A DNA stretch of 7,624 bases from Pseudomonadales bacterium. GTDB lineage: Bacteria; Pseudomonadota; Gammaproteobacteria; Pseudomonadales; Pseudohongiellaceae. The notes under the pieces were generated by a model. It saw nothing but the letters and a program-made list of their open reading frames with translations. It searched no databases and had not been told where the DNA came from. The position numbers were made by a program, and so were the translations under genes. The stretch covers positions 1 through 7,624 of the forward strand of contig JAKSCP010000129.1 in NCBI GenBank assembly GCA_022360535.1, read 5' to 3'. Numbering within the stretch: position 1 is the first letter of the stretch; each line of letters begins with the position of its first letter. Positions 5,424 through 7,624 of the stretch are shown one piece after another.

Positions 5424-6845
5424 CTAGAAACTAAATTCAATGCTGTTATCTGCGGCATGAATTAAAGCTTTAAAGCGAGACCTAATCTGCTCTAACGCCT
5501 CCTCTGTTTCGGCTTCGAATCGTAGCAATAGGGCCGGACTGGTATTTGAAGCGCGGACCAAACCCCAACCGTTTTCAAACTCGACTCGTAACCCATCCAG
5601 AGTAATACACTGCTCATCAGGAAAATCTGCTAACGCCAAAATGCGTCGCATCAATTCGAATTTCTGTTCCTCGGGCACACTCAGTTTGATCTCGGGGGTG
5701 CTAAAGGGAACATGGTAGCGTGCGAATACCTCTGCGCTGGTTTGTTCTCGTTGGCTGAGTATTTCTACAATTCTTGCTGCAGCATAGAGCCCATCGTCAA
5801 AACCAAACCAACGATCTTTGAAAAATATATGGGCGGCATACTCACCTCCTATTGGCGCATTAGTTTCTTTCATCTTCTGCTTCATAAAAGAGTGGCCGCT
5901 GCGATGCATCACTGGTTGCATTCCCGAGTCGACGATGAGCTTTTGTAAGGACTGACTACATTTCACATCAAATACAACAGCTTCCCCTGGATAGTTCTGT
6001 GCCAGTGCTTCGGTTAGAAGCATTAGCATCTTGTCAGCGTTAACTTCCTCGCCAAGATTAGTGACTACACCCAGGCGATCGCCGTCACCGTCAAACGCAA
6101 TACCTAAATCAGCAAGATTGTCTTTGACTGCTTTGCTGAGATCTCGAAGGTTTTCACCAATGGTGGGATCGGGGTGGTGATTGGGAAAATTGCCATCGAT
6201 CTCACAATAGAGTGGGATTACCTCACAACCCAGGCGTTGAAAGAGGTCTGGGGCAATGGTCGCTGGCACCGCATTACCACAATCAATCACTAGCCTTAGC
6301 GGCTTCACCAGTTCTATTCGCTGGCAGATATCCTCTACGTATTGCGCCACAATGTCTGTTTGCCGAAGGTCGCCATGCCCCGAGGTCAGGTCAGAAGTGG
6401 CAGCGCGTTTGCGAATGTTCTGAATTTGATCATCCGCCAGACAATCTTTGTTAAACACAACCTTTAAGCCGTTGTAGTTGGCTGGGTTGTGACTGGCAGT
6501 GAGCATAACCCCGGAATTGATCTCGGTTGTGTGGGTTGCAAAATAGAGCAGCGGGGTTGGAATCAAACCCAAAGACACTACTGAACAACCCGAATCTCGC
6601 AGTCCGGCGATTAGTGCCGAAGACAACACAGGGCTCGAAAGCCTGCCATCGTAACCAACATACAGTGTGTTGATTCCCTGGGCCCGGGCTTCACTACCAA
6701 TGGCCTGGCTTATCAAGCGAACAGAGGCTTCGCTAAGTTGTTCAAAAGCGATACCGCGAATGTCGTAGGCACGAAATATCGCTGCAGGAATGTCAACGGG
6801 TGCTTCATTAGCAAAGCTCTCGATGGAATGTGGTGAGGTAGACAT
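5424..6845 (-). CDS. algC: Phosphomannomutase/phosphoglucomutase, AlgC type
   Basis: The 473-residue enzyme belongs to the alpha-D-phosphohexomutase family and interconverts 6- and 1-phosphates of mannose and/or glucose, feeding GDP-mannose and glucose-1-phosphate into LPS and exopolysaccharide. Domain 1 begins with FRAYDIRG (24-31) and carries the phosphoserine loop TASHNP (116-121, S118). Domain 2 has the Mg loop FDGDGDR (251-257; D252, D254, D256). Domain 3 has GHSFMKQKMKET (317-328) and the sugar loop GGEYAAH (333-339). Domain 4 has the phosphate site RASNTSP (431-437). It matches P. aeruginosa AlgC (463) throughout, with about 10 extra N-terminal residues. The loop differs from the GEMSGH of AlgC: the serine that contacts the sugar is an alanine (A337). 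It lies 32 bp after coaBC and 28 bp before argB. The family is secure; whether mannose or glucose phosphate is the main substrate is not readable from the sequence. Confidence 0.95.
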   Translation of the reverse strand: MSTSPHSIESFANEAPVDIPAAIFRAYDIRGIAFEQLSEASVRLISQAIGSEARAQGINTLYVGYDGRLSSPVLSSALIAGLRDSGCSVVSLGLIPTPLLYFATHTTEINSGVMLTASHNPANYNGLKVVFNKDCLADDQIQNIRKRAATSDLTSGHGDLRQTDIVAQYVEDICQRIELVKPLRLVIDCGNAVPATIAPDLFQRLGCEVIPLYCEIDGNFPNHHPDPTIGENLRDLSKAVKDNLADLGIAFDGDGDRLGVVTNLGEEVNADKMLMLLTEALAQNYPGEAVVFDVKCSQSLQKLIVDSGMQPVMHRSGHSFMKQKMKETNAPIGGEYAAHIFFKDRWFGFDDGLYAAARIVEILSQREQTSAEVFARYHVPFSTPEIKLSVPEEQKFELMRRILALADFPDEQCITLDGLRVEFENGWGLVRASNTSPALLLRFEAETEEALEQIRSRFKALIHAADNSIEFSF

Positions 6846-6877
6846 TCTACTTTCGTCGCAGTCTCGACGCGTTAGAG

Positions 6878-7624
6878 TCAGGCTGCATTCCCTTGTTGTG
6901 TATTTTTAATTGCGTCAGAAATTAACAACAACATATCGCGGGCGACTGCCTGTTTGCTGCCACGGGTAAACTCCTGCTCTGAGCTTTCGCTTATTGCAGT
7001 GACGGCAATTGAATCGCTATTGAAAGTGCTGGTGGCATGATTGGCGAACAGTAGATCAAGTTTTTTCTTTTCCAATTTGCCACGACCGTTTGCAACAACG
7101 TTTTCTGTCTCTGCTGCAAAGCCAACTACCAAGGGACGCTGCGGCAGATTTGCCACATCGCTAATGATGTCTGGGTTTTTTACCAGCTCGATTTGCATGG
7201 CGTCGTCATGCTTCTTTATTTTTTCCTCAGCGACTTCTGCGGGTCGATAGTCAGCCACTGCCGCAACGCCGATAAAGATGTCTGCGTCCCCAATCTGTTC
7301 CATCACAGCAGCGTGCATCTCTAATGCGCTAACCACATCAAGGCGAGTCACCGATTCCGGTGTCGTCAGATCTACTGGACCACTGATCAACACCACATTT
7401 GCGCCCGCATTGGCTGCTTCCTCTGCCAGGGCATAGGCCATTTTTCCCGAGCTGTGATTGCTGATGAAGCGCACAGGATCGAGGGCCTCTCGCGTTGGGC
7501 CACCAGTAATCACTAATTTCTTTCCAGCCAGAAAACCTGCTTCGAACATTGATGCACAATGTTCTGCTAGAAGTTCTGGTTGCATCATGCGGCCTGGACC
7601 AACATCACCACAGGCTTGCTCGCC
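6878..7624 (-). CDS. coaBC: CoaBC: phosphopantothenoylcysteine decarboxylase / phosphopantothenate-cysteine ligase, C-terminal part
   Basis: The gene enters from the right edge, so 248 residues are visible and the true start lies outside. CoaBC makes 4'-phosphopantetheine for coenzyme A: CoaB couples cysteine to phosphopantothenate with CTP, CoaC decarboxylates the product. The first visible residues contain ACGD (4-7 of the fragment), the flap motif with the catalytic cysteine of CoaC, followed by VGPGRM; the frame is open through the edge, so an internal ATG at 7588 is not the start. The CoaB domain is complete: ITGGPTREALDPVRF (39-53), SNHSSGKM (55-62, with N56 equivalent to E. coli N210), GVAAVADYRPA (119-129), EKIKK (134-138) and KLEKKKLDL (183-191), which holds the lysine equivalent to E. 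coli K289. It leads the coaBC-algC-argB-slmA block. In most relatives dut follows directly; here algC does. Identification is secure. Confidence 0.97.
   Translation of the reverse strand, partial: GEQACGDVGPGRMMQPELLAEHCASMFEAGFLAGKKLVITGGPTREALDPVRFISNHSSGKMAYALAEEAANAGANVVLISGPVDLTTPESVTRLDVVSALEMHAAVMEQIGDADIFIGVAAVADYRPAEVAEEKIKKHDDAMQIELVKNPDIISDVANLPQRPLVVGFAAETENVVANGRGKLEKKKLDLLFANHATSTFNSDSIAVTAISESSEQEFTRGSKQAVARDMLLLISDAIKNTQQGNAA

Noticed and set aside
5833..5844. SlmA-binding-site-like sequence in algC (half site TACTCAC)
   Set aside because: Only about 8 of 12 positions fit the E. coli consensus GTGAGTACTCAC; one half is absent and the match is dictated by coding sequence.
7586..7588. 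Start of a separate short CoaB at the ATG 7588
   Set aside because: The frame continues upstream to the window edge with EQACGDVGPGR, the end of the CoaC domain, so the gene is a fused CoaBC cut by the window.

Overview
The window is a stretch of housekeeping chromosome from a gammaproteobacterium. About half of the bases look to be G+C (estimated by eye). It carries nine protein genes packed end to end: spoT (partial), rpoZ, gmk, yicC, rph, pyrE, slmA, argB, algC and coaBC (partial) make ten loci, of which eight are complete. SlmA is a gammaproteobacterial nucleoid-occlusion protein. An AlgC-type phosphomannomutase/phosphoglucomutase beside an N-terminally extended, arginine-sensitive-type ArgB is typical of Pseudomonas-like and marine gammaproteobacterial lineages rather than enterics. 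I cannot place it to genus. I see no tRNA, rRNA, mobile element, prophage or CRISPR.

Layout. Block 1 (1-2226, minus strand, read right to left) is yicC - gmk - rpoZ - spoT. It holds an endoribonuclease, guanylate kinase, the RNA polymerase omega subunit and the ppGpp synthase/hydrolase. Three of these four concern GTP or ppGpp. A 191-bp divergent region (2227-2417) must hold the yicC and rph promoters and contains nested inverted repeats. Block 2 (2418-3815, plus strand) is rph - pyrE, separated by 18 bp, with an intact RNase PH and no room for an E. coli-style pyrE attenuator between the genes. Block 3 (3812-7624, minus strand) is coaBC - algC - argB - slmA with gaps of 32, 28 and 48 bp. Its last gene, slmA, overlaps the 3' end of pyrE tail to tail by 4 bp.

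The order matches the classical coaBC-(dut)-...-slmA / pyrE-rph / yicC-gmk-rpoZ-spoT neighbourhood of gammaproteobacteria. One member is conspicuously absent: dut, which normally follows coaBC, is missing, and only 32 bp separate coaBC from algC.

No previously undescribed system is evident. The points that merit a second look are the missing dut, the convergent pyrE/slmA overlap, the repeat structures in the two non-coding gaps, the altered sugar-binding loop of the AlgC-like enzyme, and small translation-level oddities (a start-stop element between yicC and gmk, and an internal out-of-frame strong ribosome binding site in algC).
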